From Immersiella caudata (Eukaryota; Ascomycota; Sordariomycetes; Sordariales; Lasiosphaeriaceae), in assembly GCA_030512335.1 (NCBI GenBank), contig JAULSU010000001.1, positions 2,170,001 to 2,234,000 on the forward strand: a DNA stretch of 64,000 nt, in the 5' to 3' direction. Below, in pieces: positions 11,541 through 22,741 of this stretch. The notes below the pieces were generated by a model. It worked only from the letters and a program-made list of their open reading frames with translations, ran no database searches and was not told where the DNA came from. The translations under genes were made by a program, and so were the position numbers. Position 1 is the stretch's first letter; the number at the start of each line of letters is the position of its first letter.

Positions 11541-12873
11541 GGTGACGCTAAGAGTAAGGATGCGAAGGATGTTGGTTTCGAAAATGCCAAAAACTTTATC
11601 ATCCGCCAAGTTTGTGACTAGCAGTAGAATGGAATTTAGAAACCGGTGCAAGATGTAGCATCAAAGAGTACCTGGGCAGACAAAGACGTTATCAAACCCG
11701 CATTTTGTTTGACAGGTCAGATTGCACCCCTGGCCGATAACACGTTCAGGGGCCGATGGCGGGGTTTGCGGCCCTCACCAACCCGCTTGTAGCCGCTGTT
11801 AGCCCCGGTTTTCGCGCCGAACATCACACCCTGTGACCACAGCTCTTGACCGCTATACGTAATAGTAGGCGGTCCAATCTCAAAGATTTATGCAAGGAGA
11901 CGACCTCTATTTGAGTTTATACCCTATGTACAGTGCCGACTCCTCACAAGTCCTGCTCTCCCCCTCCAGAGCTTCGGTACTTATTTACCGTGAGGGTTGC
12001 CAGCTCAGGCCGTGATTCTCGCGAGGATGCAAGACGCAACGGGCCTGCCGGGCCATCGACAACAGTGGACCTCTGCTGTCGTACCATGAGCAGGTGATGG
12101 TGACGCAGGCCGTGGTGGCTCGCGTCCATTCCATCACCACAACTAGTCAAGCGGACAACCTGTTGAGTTCCTGGCACCTAACTTCTAACTTCTAGCCTCC
12201 GAATTCCCACGCCGCATCCCCAGACGCCTGGCAGAAAATTGGGGGCGGACAGTGTTTGTCTGCCTTGGTCAATCCCAACTCCACTCGCCTTGTGCCATCA
12301 ACGTATTCTGTCAAGCGTTCCGCCACGTCTTCGTGTCAAGGAGAAAATGAGACAACGCCCCTGCTGTATGCCTGTCAAGTCTCAAAAGAAGGGCTGCCGC
12401 CATGCTATGCGTTTTCCAGGGGGTTGCCCCCTTTGTTTGTCCCGCGAATTGAAGTATATTGTGTTGAGTGTTTTGTTGTCAAACAAGCCCTGGTGTCGAT
12501 AGGCCAGGACGGAGGAGCTGATCACCTTGAGGCAGCGCCTCCGGCAGGTGTTGGCGGTAGGCTGCAAGTCGTTCAGGGAGACGGTGTAGTCTTGAGGTAT
12601 GACAATGAGAAACGTTGTAGAAAGTTTATTTTGAACGGTTGCGTCCAGGTTCGCGGTCAAGGTGTCAGACTTGCCGCTTGATTATAGGAGAGACGCCTCT
12701 AATGGCAGGATTGGTCGAAGAAAAGGAGAGAATTGATGCAACACGCAGAGCCCAGAGTGTACATGGTGTGATCCAATAGTTCAGGTGTTCGTTCCATGAT
12801 AAGGGCCTGCCTGTGTTCATGGATGAGTTACAAAGCATTAGTATCGAACAGGCCGGCAATGGGGCATGCCGCG
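11541..12873. other. Gene-free interval, 1.3 kb
   Basis: No supported gene. Several overlapping open frames of 80-140 codons on both strands lack domains, splice support or a convincing start. The right end is presumably the 3' region of the membrane-protein gene that follows. Confidence 0.45.
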
Positions 12874-13689
12874 TCACTGCGACCCTAGCAAGAGATCGTC
12901 AGACCTTGACCGACTTGGCTTGGTGTTCTGTTGCGGGAAGAAGGAGCGTGTCTCAGAGTCGCAGTCTGATGGCAGTCGGCCTGGCCCGTCAGACAGTGAA
13001 ATGTCAGAGTCGTGTCGTTCTGGGTATTGTAGTGGGGGAACATCATGGAGACCAAGCAAGAGAGCGTCGATGGTTAATTCGCCGAGCGTGTGGCTGGACT
13101 GTTGGTCAGATGCAGCTTCCATCTGAGCCGCACGGCAACTCCATGTTCCAATGGAGATGTCCGACGGTCCGTCCTCCAGCGAGATCCATGGCTGTGGGTC
13201 CACGAACCGCCTATGAATCTTGTGAATTGCCACGGTGGAAAGGCTAGAAGACGCGATGAAGAGCGGGAGCCATGGTATAAGCTCCGTCCGAGGAGAACCA
13301 GGGGGCAGCACGGCCAATAACAAAATGAAAAGTGCCAAGGGTGCCGTAAAAGGCCCGAACCTGTTTTTGTTGGCGAGGGACAACATGACAGTCACAACCG
13401 AGTGAAGCTCACCGAACGAATGGCTCGATATGTAGCGCGTGAAAGGCCAAGGTGGTGATTATGAAGATAGAAAGGGTCCTATCTTCGTGTTAAAAGGCAA
13501 TCCTACGCAATGCGGGAGAGAATAGACTTACGCGCAGCGAAACCAGAGGTCCCCAACGTTGGCTAGGGGGAAAAGTATAGCCGTTCCAACCATACAGCCA
13601 CAGGAAAACACCTTGGTGATCTGACACAGCTCGCCACCGCGCGTCTCGAGACGCCGGTGAGTCCTCAGGATTACCTGAATGTGATCCAT
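12874..13689 (-). CDS. Unrecognised small multi-pass membrane protein
   Basis: I do not recognise this protein. Three exons (13532-13689, 13413-13478, 12874-13360) join in phase through introns of 53 and 52 bases with GTAAGT and GTGAGC donors, giving 236 residues. Four hydrophobic segments are visible: about 32-52 (GTAILFPLANVG), about 54-70 (LSIFIITTLAFHALHI), about 80-95 (APLALFILLLAVL) and about 105-125 (LIPWLPLFIASSS). An acidic, serine-rich hydrophilic tail of roughly 110 residues follows and ends SRSDDLLLGSQ. A TATA-like element is present near 13902 on the reverse strand. The multi-exon structure with agreeing phases and clean membrane segments argue for a real gene; expression and conservation are unknown. 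Confidence 0.6.
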
Positions 13690-13916
13690 AGTGTCAGATC
13701 AGCGTACGGGAAATGGCGATGCGCGAGGCTGGCTGATTGGTGTGGATGAATGACAGGTTGCTTTGGTCAGTGATGACCTCTGCGAGAAAGGGAGAGATGT
13801 GGTTTCTGCCGTGATTTATTTCTCCTTGGGCATTAATCCATCATATGAAGGTAAATGATGCCGGAGAAGGAAGGATCGGAGATTGACTAGATATGGGTGG
13901 GTTATAAAGCTGACGA

Positions 13917-13936
13917 GCGCGCGTGCGTGCGTGCAC
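13917..13936. repeat. Alternating purine-pyrimidine tract (GTGC repeats)
   Basis: Twenty bases of strictly alternating purine and pyrimidine, with three GTGC units, of the kind that can adopt Z-DNA. It sits about 230 bases upstream of the minus-strand membrane-protein start. Confidence 0.7.
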
Positions 13937-14532
13937 CTGGATGGTTGCCGGCGCCCAGCCTGGACCAGTTCGTCTCCTACCTTATGAGCAGCGCTCCCAT
14001 CTAGCGTGTCTGGAGTGCAGTGAGCAAAAAAGGCGGCACAGCCCCCTCTTGCGGGGAAGATGCGATGCGGGGGCTCGACTATCCGTCTCCGCGAGATAAG
14101 TGTGCGACGACATGAAAGCAGTAGGCGTCAAGGCAGGAATGGGGGTTTGAAGTGGTTCGCAGTGGTGAGCCACGGGATGCCTCAGACGAGGCTCTGGTGA
14201 GCATGAGACGGGATTGGCCAACTGGTGGGTGCATTCTCGGTGAGCTTCGTCAGCCCTGCAAGCAGCCTTGGCCTTCCCCAGGCAGCCCTCCCTGCCCAAC
14301 CAGTTGCCTTGGGTGTTAACGCATGAGCTGTGGCACATCCTTCGCGATTTCGGCCGCCGACTTCACACCATGACCGGGTCTGAATGCACGTCGATGGTTT
14401 CGATTCGGGCGTTGTGGGACGTGCATGAGCCTGGCGGGTCCGTGTCTCATCAGGCAATCCGTTGGGGGCCTCGTGATCTGCTGCTGCTGTTTAGAACTGG
14501 CATCTTACTTGAGATGGAGCGATGGCCGGGTG

Positions 14533-14538
14533 TATATA
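14533..14538 (+). promoter_or_regulatory. Possible TATA box
   Basis: TATATA lies about 120 bases before the ATG at 14657. Spacing fits a core promoter for the small membrane-protein gene; no experimental support. Confidence 0.3.
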
Positions 14539-14656
14539 GTTTTTACTTGTTCCGCCACGCAGCATGTTGAGGCTCTCTCGGCAGAGTGCTCTGACCGTTC
14601 ATTTTCTTGAGCCTCCACATCGAGGCCGCCTTCGCCTGTCAACACTTCTAGTCCCA

Positions 14657-15234
14657 ATGAGTTTGTCGAAATGTACATCATACCAAAAATTTCAAGAGAC
14701 GTCACGACCCCCGAGTGTCTGCGGCTGGGTTCCCGAGACTCTGGAAATTGGTCTTGGCGTCGCGTGTAGCGTCGTGACTTGGCGGTTTACCGTTCAGACT
14801 GAAACGACCGAGAGAGTTTGTGATAATCTTCTGCTATTCACGAGGACCGGCTTGCTGACTCTTGAAAGGTGCAATCTCAGTGGGAATATGTCGTCTCGGA
14901 ACATGTTGTTCTGGGCGACCTTGTCCTGAATCCACCACCGGAGCTCATGCTCGTTTCATGCTTGGTGTTTGGTTGTTGTGTATCGTCGTTCGTCCATCGG
15001 CGGCAAGCTCAAGACGCGTTTCAGTTCGCCGTCTACGCTGTGTTCATTACTGCAACCGTCATCTCTGGATACGGCCTAGAAGCCAGCGCAAACTTGATTC
15101 TACTTGGATACGCGCCGTGGGCGATGTGCGCCGCAATGGCCATCAGCCTATCGGGCCACGCTCTATATAGAAGGCAGAGAACTCAGAGTGGGAAACGTTC
15201 AAGGGATGATAGGAAAGTCTTGCTCTTCGTTTAA
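14657..15234 (+). CDS. Candidate small membrane protein, unrecognised
   Basis: A tentative two-exon gene, 14657-14815 and 14881-15234, encoding about 170 residues. The intron of 65 bases has a weak GTTTGT donor, a CTGACT branch and a CTCAG acceptor, and it joins the two exons in phase. The second half holds three hydrophobic segments (LMLVSCLVFGCCVSSF, AFQFAVYAVFITATVI, LILLGYAPWAMCAAMAI) and a basic tail (RRQRTQSGKRSRDDR). An upstream in-frame ATG at 14564 would lengthen the protein but lies only about 30 bases after the TATA-like site. It resembles its neighbour at 12874-13689 only in being a small polytopic protein. It could be a remnant rather than a working gene. Confidence 0.35.
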
Positions 15235-16503
15235 AGTGAGAAGGCTGGCTTCACCAGGTAATTTGGGTTGGTACGATGATGGCTGCGCCTTTATGGGGCG
15301 ACGCCTAGAAAATACGTTTTGATCCGTGGACAGGACACGCGGATGCAGTCCTCGGGAGGGCTGGGTTTCCATTAGCATCATCATCTCTTCGAGCGTATGA
15401 CTTAGAGCGGCGGCAATACCTTGTTAAGTCTCATGAATTTTGTTCCGCCCTCGACTTCAAGGGGCAGCGTGATTTGTTTCGGAGTCGCTGAGGGCTCAAT
15501 TTGAGTGATTCGATGACGCTTGTTCCTCAAGCCCCGGCGAGACGGGCCTCGTCGCGGGTGGAGAACCGGGCCCAAATATTGAGGACCCAATGTGGGAGGA
15601 ACGATTGACTTCAAAACTTCTGAACTCTCATCCATTTGTTGGTTGGGAAGGAGCCAACGACAATAACAAGGGGCGTCCCCTTCGCGCAGCGACTCGCTTG
15701 AGCCGCCGTTGAAGTTCAACCGGAGAAACCATGCTGGATAGCCCAAGGAGATCATCAAAATGGACTATGCAGAGAAGAACCGGATCGACCGCGTCTACAC
15801 GCGAGCAGCGTCGCGTTGGTAAGGTGGATGATGTCGATGTCATCCGCATGGGTGAGCCCCCGAAGTGGGCCTCGGATGCGCAGTTCGGGGCCGGGGCCAG
15901 CCACCCGAAATCTCCAGCTTGGCGTCTAGCGCCAAGCAGTTCCACTCTGGCTGATTGGCTCCAGCGCATCGCTCACCACCAACCTCCTGGAAATCACCAA
16001 AGGTTGTGGGCCCAGCCCGCGCCGGGTCCGCCGTCTGGAGCTTTCGGGGAGTCCCAACGAGCAAGCCCTGGCTTTTCTTCTAATGTTGGTGGTCCCACTT
16101 TGCTGATGACGAAGTCGTCGCTGGCGCTCTAGTTTACTATTTCCTATTGCGCGGTGGTTGGGATTCCTGGTTTTTGAGTGCTTGCATTTAAGCCCATAAA
16201 GCCGGAACGGTTGGCTTCCATGCGGCTTCCCGATCGCCTCATAGTTCCTCCCTCTGGTTCACGCGAGGTTTCATTTCCATTGTCGAGACCCCAGGTCCTG
16301 CCCACATCCAACTCCGGAGGTTTATAACTCTTTCACCTCCTCGATTACCCCGGATTTTCGCTGCATTTGAACACTTGGGCACCGTCACCGCCCCTACACC
16401 GATCCGCTTGGTGCTGCATCTTACTCGTCACGCTTGTTTTGCTGTGGCTATTCGCGTTTTCTACATCCAGCCTACTCCCCCGGGAGCCAAACCAAGTTCT
16501 CCA
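15235..16503. other. Gene-free interval before the Crh gene
   Basis: No supported gene. An open frame of 133 codons near 15731-16132 lacks any domain and has shuffled-looking composition. Confidence 0.45.
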
Positions 16504-17728
16504 ATGTTGCCATTTACGCGATGGAGAGCTGCGGGAGCAGCCGCAGTGGCTATGTTGAGCAGTGTCGCCTTTGGGCAAACTTGGACAGCTTGTAACCCGC
16601 TTCATAGTGAGTCCTTCTCACCGAACGCCTGAACGTCGCAGAGCCTAACAGCCTCTAGCAACCTGTCCCCCAGACCCAGCACTTGGTATGACCATCAATG
16701 TCGACTTCACCAAGGGCCAGGTCGGCACTTTCGTGGGCAGCGGAGGATCTCCCACGTACGGTGATGGAGGAGTCTCATTCACGGTCGCCAAGTCAGGCGA
16801 TGCCCCCCAGCTCAACAGCGTTTTTTACATCATGTTCGGCCGTGTCGAAGTGACTATGAAGGCTGCCCCTGGTAATGGCATCGTCAGCTCGCTAGTTCTG
16901 CAGTCCGACGACCTTGACGAGATCGACTTCGAGTGGCTCGGTCATGACTCCAGTACCGTACAGACCAACTATTTCAGCAAAGGGCAGACGACGTCGTACA
17001 ACCGCGGCCAGTTTAATCCAGCCCCGAACAATCAAGCCGAGTACATCACCTACACCATTGACTGGACTTCAGAGCGCATCGTCTGGTACGTCGGCGGTAC
17101 TGCCGTGAGAACGCTCACCTACAGTGACGCTGCCGGAGAGTATCCCCAAACTCCGATGCAAGTAAAGTTCGGCGCATGGTCCGGCGGTGACCCTGCCAAC
17201 TCCCCAGGCACAATCGAGTGGGCTCACGGTCCCACCGACTACTCGAAAGGACCATTTACGATGCTCGCCAAATCCGCCACCGTCTCCGACTATTCAACTG
17301 GAAAGTCATACTCCTACAGCGACAACTCAGGCACCTGGCAATCCATCAAGTCGGACGGAGGTGAAATCAACGGTAACCTCGGTAAGGCCGGGCAAGTCGC
17401 CGTTACTGCTACCGCCGCAGCAGCCACCGGGTCTTCACCATCAGTTCCGGCTGGCGGCATCGGAAAAGGTTCGACGGCCACCCAAACAGGCTGGCCGTGG
17501 GAAGGGACCGGCAGTGCCAAGTCAAACCCTGTCCCCGATGGATGGATCATCACGCCCGAGGGGAAGATAGTGCCTTCTTCTTCAAACGCAATGAGTGAGT
17601 AACCACCCCGAATACAGCTGCGGAAGCGCACAACGCTGACAAGTATCACAGAGCCACCAAACGCGTTCCTCCTCGCTGGTCCTCTCGTGATGGCAATCCT
17701 TGCCCTCGCTGGCGGCCGCCGCCCCTGA
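16504..17728 (+). CDS. GPI-anchored Crh-type glycosidase/transglycosylase, GH16
   Basis: Crh1/Utr2-family cell-wall enzyme that links chitin to beta-glucan at the cell surface. Three exons (16504-16606, 16659-17594, 17652-17728) give 371 residues. The signal peptide (residues 1 to about 27) is followed by CNPLHTTCPPDPALG, whose two Cys are typical of Crh proteins. DEIDFEWLG carries the GH16 catalytic ExDxE residues. FGRVEVTMKAAPGNGIVSS and YTIDWTSERIVWYV are further GH16 landmarks. A Ser/Thr/Ala-rich stalk precedes the hydrophobic end FLLAGPLVMAILALAG, encoded mainly by the short last exon, which fits a GPI-attachment signal. Skipping that last splice would remove the anchor signal. Confidence 0.93.
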
Positions 17729-18940
17729 ATTTCACAGCCAAATCAACAAACCAAATTCCTATGTGTTATCACAGCGGCGGAACTTTAGCGGGCGCCAAAG
17801 TCTTCTGGTCAACTCAACGGGAATATGACGACACCGCTATGCGATCCAAAAAAACGCCATCTCCACGGCGAGACATGTATAACAACCACCCAAACTACCT
17901 ATGCGGCAAACCCAAATATGAGCAGCAGAGAGGTAGCGAACCAGAGAGGTCCATTTGATCCCATGAGGCGGTAGTGGGCCAGCACGCTATGACTGGCGAT
18001 CTAAGAGTTGCAACGATGTCACGAAGACAGAAACGAACGGCCACCAGCATCATCACCGGCTTGCTTCCAGTCCGCAGGAGCGTGGCGGCGTCGTATTTGA
18101 CGACAGTTGATATCAACTAACCTCGGCCCTCCGAGTGGGCTGGAGCGCGGGAAGAACGAATGGTGGGTCGTGAGCAAGCAAATTGAAGGAGTGAGCATCG
18201 TAGAGAGAAGGCTCTATACCTGCAATTAGGACGGGATACGAATATGGATGGACAAACTGCAACGCCTTATATATTAGAGTATTACTGGGCCTGTAATGGC
18301 AGGTGGTGGCCCATCGAGTTAGAGATAGACATGCTGCAAAGCGACTACTAGATGAAGTAATAAACGAAGATTATGCTTGAGACAACATATTCCCCAGCGC
18401 CGTGAGTTTGATCGTCGATACTGGGGAGGTACTTGGCCAAACAACAACTGTCACACATATTGTATAGGGGCATGGATCACTTTCAGGTTTGATCTAACTC
18501 TAACGCTACCAAAAGATAAAAGCATCGCAGCTTTCTGCTGTGTTCTTTATAGCAAGCTAGCTGTGCCCTCCCGTCGAGGCCTGGTATGAGTCCCCATTAG
18601 CATGATGGGCGCTTTGTTGGAAAAATATGTCAGGCTTTCGCTCGTACCAAAATCGTGGCAGAAGTGCCGTCCGGAGGGAAAAATCATCGCGTCCATGTTT
18701 TGTAAACGTCTGGCATAGTACGCCTGCCGGGCGAGATTGCCATCCATGCCTTCCATTTTCTGCAAGCCTGAGGTCCGAAAGCAACCTCATGTAAATGCAA
18801 AGGCAACGCAACGCTGGATCTATGTACAATAATAGCCTGGAAGTCGCCCAAATTTAGCAGCTCATCCTGAACAAGGTAGCCAGGGCAATTAGCCCTATCC
18901 GCAAAAGATAAATCGAAGGCAAAGCGAGTTTGCTATGCGA
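17729..18940. other. Gene-free interval, 1.2 kb
   Basis: No gene recognised. The stretch is more AT-rich than its surroundings (for example TTATATATTAG near 18270). It should hold the 3' ends of the Crh and topoisomerase genes. Confidence 0.5.
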
Positions 18941-21900
18941 TTAGAACTCCCAAGTCTCGTCGTCGCCAACAGACTCGATGGCCCACTTGAACTTGTCGCG
19001 CAACGTTTTGGAGAAGAACTTTTCGATAGGAACATTGGCCTTGGCTGCGAACACGACCGTGAGACGCGGGTCAATGTAGTTCTAGTAGGTATTGTTAGCA
19101 GATTACTCATGGATAATGCTGCGGTCAGCCAAGCAGTGAACTTACAATCTTAGAGGTGCCCAGGGCAACCTCCTTGTTACCCTCGCGATCAGCAGACTGC
19201 AGCTCGAGGACATTGATGCGACCGTTGATCTTCTCAATCTGCGCCTCGAGCTTCTCAACTGTGGGCCCCTTGCCTTCGGCCTCGACCTTCTTGGTCTTGT
19301 TCTCCTTCTTGAACTTGGCAGCGAGTTCGGTCGCTACTTTGAGTCGCTCCTGAAGCTCCTTCTGAGGGAGCTTAGACTCTTTCTCAGCCTGGAGCTTCTC
19401 GTTGTCCTTCTCGAACTTCTTCTCGATCTTGGTCTTCTGCTCCTCAACCAAGAAGTTTTGGTGCGACTCGATCCACTGTTGATCCAGATCTTCGTCCAGC
19501 ACAAAGAACTCGGCACCCTTCTTCTTCTTCAGCTTTGGGTCGAGATCTAGCATCATTTGCTTGGTGCGCCAGCTTTGGTATTTCAGCCCCTTGATGCGAT
19601 CACCAAGTTTCTCCATCTGCGCCTCGTGACCTGCACCAACGGTTCGCTTGTGGTTACAGAGAATGGCAACCTTGCGATTGCAGTCGTTGTATAACTTGAT
19701 CTTCTCTGCAACCGAGGAGCTCTGGTCGATGTTCAGCTCTTGAAGAAGGTATGACATGGTATACGAAGCGTTATATGTACGGAACACTTTCGCCGTCAAC
19801 CCTGGCATGTAGCTTGAGAGGTGCTTGTTGAGTTGGGTGGTCTGTATCTCCAGTCAGCTTGCGACTTCTATCAATGCAGCGATCGAAAAGTAACATACCG
19901 TCAACCTGTCGAAGATGTCATCTCCATCTTCCTTCGGAGGCTTCTTGAACATCTTCAGGTTCTTGAAAACTTGACGCTCAACCTTGACCTCTTGGTGGAA
20001 TCTGATACTGTCTTTACCCAAGAAGTCGAAAATGACCGTGTCGGGCTCCTCGAGAATGACGTGCTCGAACTTCAGGGAGCAACAGCCCACCGTCTCTGCC
20101 TCGTTCTCGGTATCCTTCTCGTTACCGGCTCTCAGTGCAAACCTGTCGATCAGGTACATGGCGGTGGCACGTTGCCTATCAGCCATTACATCGCTCTTGA
20201 GGTCCTTGGTGTAGTCTTTGCGGATGCGATCGATGTGCTTCTTGAGCTCACGTGCCTTCTCAAACTTCTTGAAGTCAGCCTGACCCTTGACAGCGCTGTT
20301 GGCTGCCAGCATAATGTACTTGTAGTTGCCATTGACATTTTCTTGCCACATGGCCAACCAGGTTGCCTTGTTGTCATGCTGGACCGCCTTCCACTTGTGG
20401 CCCGGCGGAGGAGAGGGAACTTTGGCTTCCTTGCCGATGTTGATAGTGATCTGTTCAGGCATCACGCGTTTCTTTACCGTTCCCGTCTTTGGATGCTCAC
20501 CACGACCACGGAACAAGCCAGGCGGTTCGACCCTGGGGTTTCCAACCTTTTCCTTCCGTCCGTCCCACTTGCAGTAGAGGAATGGCGCCTCAACCTTGTC
20601 CCTCTCGGCCTTCTCCGCCTTCTTTTCAGCCGCAGGTCGGGCCTTCTTCGCATCGCTGAGGCCCTTGTAATACTCAAAGATCTTGGTGAAGTCAAGCTTC
20701 TTGAAATCCTTGATATCAACCTTGTTGCCGTCCAGATCTTTGGCGCCCCCAGACTTCTTCAGCACGTCCTTGAAATCGTTGAAAAAGTTCTTCTGGAAGA
20801 CCTCGTTCTCAACGTTCTGTGTTGAGTGAAGCATGGAACCAAAAAATGTTGCCACCTCTTCGGCTTCGACGTGAAGTGCAACGGGCTTGTCATCGTAGTA
20901 CAGCTTGACGTCTTTCGGCAGAGGCTCGTACGGGGGCGGGAAGATGACGCCGTTGTGTTCGAGAGTGGTCCACTTGATGCTGTCGTCCTCCTTTTTCGGG
21001 GCGTCCCACCAACGGAATTCCTCTTCCTCCTCTTCCTCGTCACCACCGTCCTTCGATGACTCCTTCTCAAATTTAGCTGCCTTCTTTGGCGCAGCCTTGC
21101 CCTTGGCGGCTGCCGCATTAGGCTTCTTCGCAGCCTTCTTAGCAATGGGGACGTCAGAGTCTGACTCGGGCTGCTTCTTCACCCCATTCGCCTTTTTCGC
21201 AGAGGCAGCGCCGTTGGACTGCCGTTTTTTGGGCTTTGAGAGGGGCTCGTCGTCATCTGACTCCTCCTTTACCGCCTTCTTGGGGGTTGCCTTCTTTGTT
21301 TTGGAATCGCTGGCGCGGGCAGATTTCGCTTCTTTTGCGGCCGCCTTTTCGATGCTCGCCTTCTTCTGCGCTAATTTTGTTCCAAGAGGCTCATCGTCGT
21401 CGTCGGATAGGTCGCCCATCGGGATATCCTTGATGGAAGGTGGGAGCTTGCCATTCCTCTTAGCAATTGGCTCGTCGTCGCTGTCGGGCTCCTCTTTCTT
21501 GTGCTTGGACTTTTGGCGTTTCGCCTGCGCGAGTCAGCTCTGCATTTTCACGATTTGCGGTCTTTATGCGCGCGTGAAACATGGACCTACCAGAGGCGCT
21601 CCGTCATCGCTGTCGGACTCGTCTTTGTAGTTGACTGCTTGGCCTATCGAGCCTCGAGATTTTCGTTTGGGAACTCCATTGGGTGAGTCGACGTCCATCG
21701 CGTCACCTACCGGGCCGTTTCGGATGGAGATGCCCGTGGGACCAGGTCGAGCTTTGGAGGCGGATTTGTCCATGGCGCGGTCTTCCTCCTTGGAGATTTT
21801 GGCAGCGGAGAGCGCTGTAGATACCATTGTCAGCACCTCAAGCGCGTAAAGCGAATTCTCGTGGGATGCAAAATCAGACGAAGCACGTTGGAGGCTGCGA

Positions 21901-22075
21901 TGTCGGATTTGACATGTCGTCCGGCCGCGCCTCGCGCCAGGTGTCACGGCCAGACGGCACGAAAATTGGGTGGCGATGAAGTTGGGAGAAGCAGGTGCGG
22001 AGTGTGTAGGTTGTGCTTACCATGACCGTTCGCTTTGGAAAGAGGTACGTCGTCGTCGGAGCTGTCGTACGCCAT
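18941..22075 (-). CDS. TOP1: DNA topoisomerase I (type IB)
   Basis: Nuclear type IB topoisomerase that nicks one strand, relaxes supercoils and reseals. Five exons (22021-22075, 21591-21814, 19899-21524, 19146-19841, 18941-19081) join in phase to 913 residues, a usual fungal length. The N-terminal third is charged and low in complexity, rich in Lys, Asp/Ser and Ala, as expected for the nuclear-targeting region. The core contains KWTTLEHNGVIFPPPYEPL, PEQITINIGKEAKVP, RAGNEKDTENEAETVG and KDSIRFHQEV. The last exon starts NYIDPR, carrying the active-site Tyr (SKINYIDPR across the junction). Intron 1 is long (206 bases). The gene is divergent from ATP synthase gamma, a pair that may share a promoter. 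Confidence 0.97.
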
Positions 22076-22741
22076 GTTGGCAAAAGTCGGCTGCGGTTGC
22101 GTGGCAGAACAGCAAGTCCGCGGCGCAGAGAAAAAGTCGCAAGGCAAGAGTAAGGATTGTCGCGGCGGTGCAGGAACCGGGAAAACAAATCTAAAAGTGA
22201 TGGCGGTGACAACGCGCTCGTAGCGGTTTTCAAGTCCCGACTCAACGTATAGCGAAAGAAAGAGCGAAGGAGAGAGGGTAGGTGTTTCGTGATCAGGGGG
22301 AGAGAAGGCGAGGGAACTTGGAAGGGGAAGACGGCTCTGGACTAAAGATATTGAATCCCTGGGATGGACCCACCAGAGCCAGCCTAGCCTCTGGGTGCGC
22401 GTGTGCGTGTGTGGTTCAAAGCGGCACGGGCGACCAGTGAAGGGCAAGTGGAGTGGAGGAAAATTGAGCCACTGGCCTGGAGCGAGAAGGAGCCACGGTG
22501 CCTACGCCACAAGCGCAGCTGAGTCAGCTGTAGTTGTGTTGTCAATCGCCAATAGCCGGGCGGGCACAGTTTGCCGGGATCAGTTTTTGTGGAGACCACC
22601 TTCTGAGCAAAGGCAAACCTCTCACGCCAATTGAAGTCCGCGAGACAAAACACCTCTACACTCCCTCAGCGCAGAACTGGTCAATCGGGGCCACCGCCAG
22701 CAGAAAGGGCCACTCCGTCGCACACCTCACACATCTCCGCA
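22076..22741. promoter_or_regulatory. Shared divergent promoter region of TOP1 and ATP3
   Basis: These 666 bases separate the start codons of two housekeeping genes pointing away from each other. Both edges are rich in long C/T or G/A stretches. No protein-coding feature is evident. Confidence 0.6.

Larger units (their letters stand above)
13690..14656. other. Spacer between two divergent small membrane-protein genes
   Basis: No gene recognised. The interval should contain the promoters of both flanking genes and includes the alternating purine-pyrimidine tract at 13917-13936. Confidence 0.45.

Noticed and set aside
20905..21630. Plus-strand Ser/Phe-rich open frame of 241 codons
   Set aside because: It is the reverse of the Lys/Glu-rich N-terminal region of topoisomerase I.
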